Shown here piece after piece: positions 11,544-12,998 of a stretch of 12,998 bases of DNA; position 1 is the first letter of the stretch; each line of letters begins with the position of its first letter. Position numbers and translations under genes: made by a program. Below the pieces are notes generated by a model, which did no database searches, was not told where the DNA came from, and saw only the letters and a program-made list of their open reading frames with translations. The stretch is from JAAEQG01 sp043803085. Lineage in GTDB: Bacteria; Planctomycetota; Phycisphaerae; UBA1845. The DNA lies in NCBI GenBank assembly GCA_043803085.1, contig JAZDKM010000203.1, positions 1-12,998 of the forward strand, written 5' to 3'.

Positions 11544-11776
11544 CCTGGTACACTCCGGAAAAAGGGGTCAAGAGCTTTTTTCGGCAGTATCCTTCTTGGC
11601 ATGTTAGCCGATCAGGTAGTCCCCGCCTAGGAATCAAGAGGGGACATCACTAATACTGTTCGGCACGAACCTTCCCGGGCCACCCGCCCCTTCTCGCCCC
11701 CCCCTCTTTGCTCCTTCTGCCGCGCCGCCTCGTGCTCAGCACAGGGGGACGGGTCCGGCGGCATGCTTAACGCCGC
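11544..11776. other. Intergenic region, no gene seen
   Basis: This stretch separates two minus-strand genes. It holds a C-rich run (about 11680-11707) and the words GGGGTCAAGAGC (11564) and GGGGACATCACTAATACT (11641), which resemble sequences I have seen beside small transposases, without proof here. A TTGACC on the minus strand (11572-11567) has no usable -10 at the right distance. Confidence 0.4.
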
Positions 11777-12217
11777 CTACCGATCGGCCTCTGTGGCGAA
11801 GCCGATCCGCCGGCGCTTCGGCTCGGGCGGAGGTTCCATCAGCTTGCGGATCGCCTGGATCACGGCGACGAATTGCTCATCGTGACGGCCGACCCGCGCC
11901 TCCAACTCGTCCAGCCGCCAGGCCAATTCCGCATGGGTGGCGAGCACCCGCCGTAGTCGGACGAAGGCGCGCATGATCTCGATATTGACCCGGACGGCCC
12001 GCCCGCTCTTGAGCACGCTGGACAGCATGGCCACGCCTTGCTCGGTGAAGGCGTAAGGCGTTCCCCGGCGTGCACCGCCCCAACTTGGAATCACGATCTG
12101 TGACTTCAAGTCCTCGTACTCAGTCTTGGTCAGTTGGAACATGAAGTCGGGCGGGAACCGATCGAGGTTGCGTTTGATTGGTTCTGACCCGCTTTTCGCG
12201 GACCATAGGTCTGGCAT
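11777..12217 (-). pseudogene. ORF6N-domain protein, 5'-truncated
   Basis: The frame gives 146 residues. KRNLDRFPPDFMFQLT (15-30) and TPYAFTEQGVAMLSSVLKS (53-71) are the core of the ORF6N domain, a DNA-binding module related to phage antirepressors and found in mobile elements. VNIEIMRAFVRLRRVL (78-92) and a helical, coiled region (93-127) complete the usual C-terminal half. Intact members have about 30 more residues before KRN (the block ending ALYGVxTxxLNxxV). Here they are replaced by MPDLWSAKSGSEPI, which is encoded by the edge of a hairpin cluster. ATG 12217 has no ribosome site. I infer that a REP-like insertion or deletion removed the true start. If it is translated at all, the product lacks the first part of the domain. 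Confidence 0.65.
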
Positions 12218-12336
12218 GGTGCGCGGGCGCGCACCCTACCGCCTCGTAGGTCGGGCTCCGCCCGACACTCTGCTCCGGCGGGCAGAGCCCGCCCTTCCTT
12301 GCTCGCGCACCCACCGTAGGGTCCGCGCTCGCGGAC
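12187..12336. repeat. Cluster of five REP-like hairpins
   Basis: Successive palindromes are CCGC/GCGG (degenerate, about 12189-12201), GGTGCGC/GCGCACC (12218-12224 with 12229-12235), GTCGGGC/GCCCGAC (12250-12256 with 12260-12266), GGCGGGC/GCCCGCC (12277-12283 with 12287-12293) and GTCCGCG/CGCGGAC (12321-12327 with 12330-12336). Two are preceded by CGTAGG (12245 and 12315), as is the palindrome at 2816. The stems differ but the CGTAGG-stem layout is shared, which fits a BIME-like array. It covers the missing start of the ORF6N gene. Confidence 0.75.
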
Positions 12337-12598
12337 CACTTCCTTTCTCTTGGCTGAAGCCCGATCTACCTTGCTACTCGACGAGGGGTTAGCCGGACCG
12401 ACGACGGGGGCGGCGCTGCGCCCGTTGCCGGTGGGCCGGCCCAGGAAACGAAAGACGCCATCAGAAGGAGCGAAGAGACGGCTCAAGGAGAACCAAGAAT
12501 AGGTGACTGTCCCGAATGGCATGAAGCTAACGCACCCCTGTTCGTAAGTCCTTTTACTGCAATGACTTAACAAGCTTGCGCGAAGTGTGACCTCCTGC
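12337..12598. other. Region between hairpin cluster and transposase, no gene seen
   Basis: A long open minus-strand frame crosses this stretch but continues through the hairpins and the transposase gene, so I treat it as chance. TAAGTC (12545-12550) and GACTTA (12564-12569) form a small inverted repeat. GGTGACTGTCCC (12501-12512) resembles sequences seen at insertion-sequence edges. The left end of the IS4 element probably lies between about 12500 and 12600, but I could not fix it without the other end. Confidence 0.4.
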
Positions 12599-12627
12599 GA
12601 TGATGTTCTTGTCAAGACAACGTCATC
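12599..12627 (+). promoter_or_regulatory. Hairpin just before the transposase ribosome site
   Basis: GATGATG (12599-12605) pairs with CGTCATC (12621-12627, one G-U pair) and, after a 3-base bulge, TTGTC (12609-12613) with GACAA (12616-12620). It ends 4 bases before GGAGG. Insertion sequences often carry such hairpins to limit translation from outside promoters; that role is inferred. Confidence 0.45.
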
Positions 12628-12642
12628 AACCGGAGGCCACGG

Positions 12643-12998
12643 ATGGCAAGCATAGCCCCTTGGAAGCGTCAACTCAACCACCGTCTGTTGCTCGAACCCG
12701 CGGTCCAGGAGGTCCTGTCGCGCGAGAAGATCGAGGCCCACTGCCGGCAGGCCGGATACGCCTGGCGACGATCGTTCTGGTCCCCGGCCACCACGCTGCT
12801 CACCTTCCTGCTCCAGGTGCTCAGCGCAGAGAAGACCCTGCGGGCGGCGGTGGCGGCGCTGCTGACCCAACGCGCGGCGGGTGGCGCGACCGACCTGCCC
12901 TCCCCGGATCCCAGCGCCTACTGCCAAGCCCGGCGGCGTCTGCCCGGCGCGGCGGTGACGACGTTGCACCGGACCGTGACCGATGGCCTGCAAGCGCT
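12643..12998 (+). mobile_element. IS4-family transposase, N-terminal part (runs off the window)
   Basis: The first 118 codons of a transposase. LLLEPAVQEVLSREKIEAHC, GYAWRRSFWSPATTLLTFLL (residues 38-57) and the PSAYCQARRRLP block (91-102) are the N-terminal helical domain of IS4-type transposases common in planctomycetes. The catalytic DDE residues lie beyond the right edge. The start ATG 12643 has GGAGG (12632-12636) 6 bases upstream. GC content and codon choice match the neighbouring genes, so the element seems well adapted to this host. The family is clear; whether the element is intact cannot be seen. Confidence 0.88.

Noticed and set aside
11544..11572. TTGACC on the minus strand as the epimerase promoter
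   Set aside because: At the right spacing the -10 region reads ACCAGG and would overlap the start codon.
12187..12336. CRISPR array
   Set aside because: The hairpins are close together, but their stems differ and the spacing is irregular; there are no repeated units of 25-40 bases with unique spacers, and no cas genes.
12130..12993. 287-codon minus-strand open frame
   Set aside because: It crosses the transposase gene in antisense, the intergenic region and the hairpin cluster; no motif, and the plus-strand transposase has both a ribosome site and family blocks.

Overview
The window is GC-rich bacterial DNA, most likely from a planctomycete or a close relative. The main clues are a planctomycete-style dockerin motif (a DGDGDVDL-type calcium loop, near 2100), dispersed GGGAGGGCGAG palindromes of a kind I associate with planctomycete intergenic DNA, many genes with weak or no Shine-Dalgarno sequence, and an IS4-type transposase at the right edge. 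Assignment to a phylum is inference from these motifs only; there is no rRNA, tRNA or CRISPR array in the window.

Left part (1-2.9 kb): a graveyard of gene fragments around one intact toxin-antitoxin pair. It holds the truncated end of a GH130-like glycoside phosphorylase gene running off the left edge, two decayed copies of a repeat that each carry a piece of a strawberry-notch-like helicase (DEAH box), and between them a PIN-domain toxin with its AF2212/DUF104-type antitoxin on the minus strand (4-nt overlap, good -10 box). Further on are a chimeric minus-strand ORF that joins a signal-peptide/dockerin start to a piece of a DNA methyltransferase, and a small plus-strand unit with a strong promoter and a membrane zinc-ribbon protein ended by a near-perfect palindrome.

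Middle part (3.0-9.9 kb): five intact genes. larC (nickel-pincer cofactor synthesis) is preceded by a possible structured leader and followed by a P-loop NTPase of unknown function. Converging on these is a large acetyl-CoA hydrolase/CoA-transferase fused to a GNAT acetyltransferase domain. Divergent from it is a protoglobin-coupled histidine kinase without a neighbouring response regulator, followed by a winged-helix regulator with an Arg/Gly-rich tail and a strikingly AT-rich promoter region. A globin sensor, an acyl-CoA enzyme and a nickel-cofactor enzyme side by side suggest redox- or oxygen-linked carbon metabolism, but no operon links them all.

Right part (9.9-13.0 kb): intergenic palindromes, a frameshifted remnant of an SGNH-hydrolase gene, an intact SDR-type epimerase / L-threonine dehydrogenase-like gene, an ORF6N-domain gene whose start has been cut off by a cluster of REP-like hairpins, and the beginning of an IS4-family transposase. 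The density of palindromes, broken genes and transposon sequence marks both ends of the window as recombination-prone accessory DNA around a more stable metabolic core.
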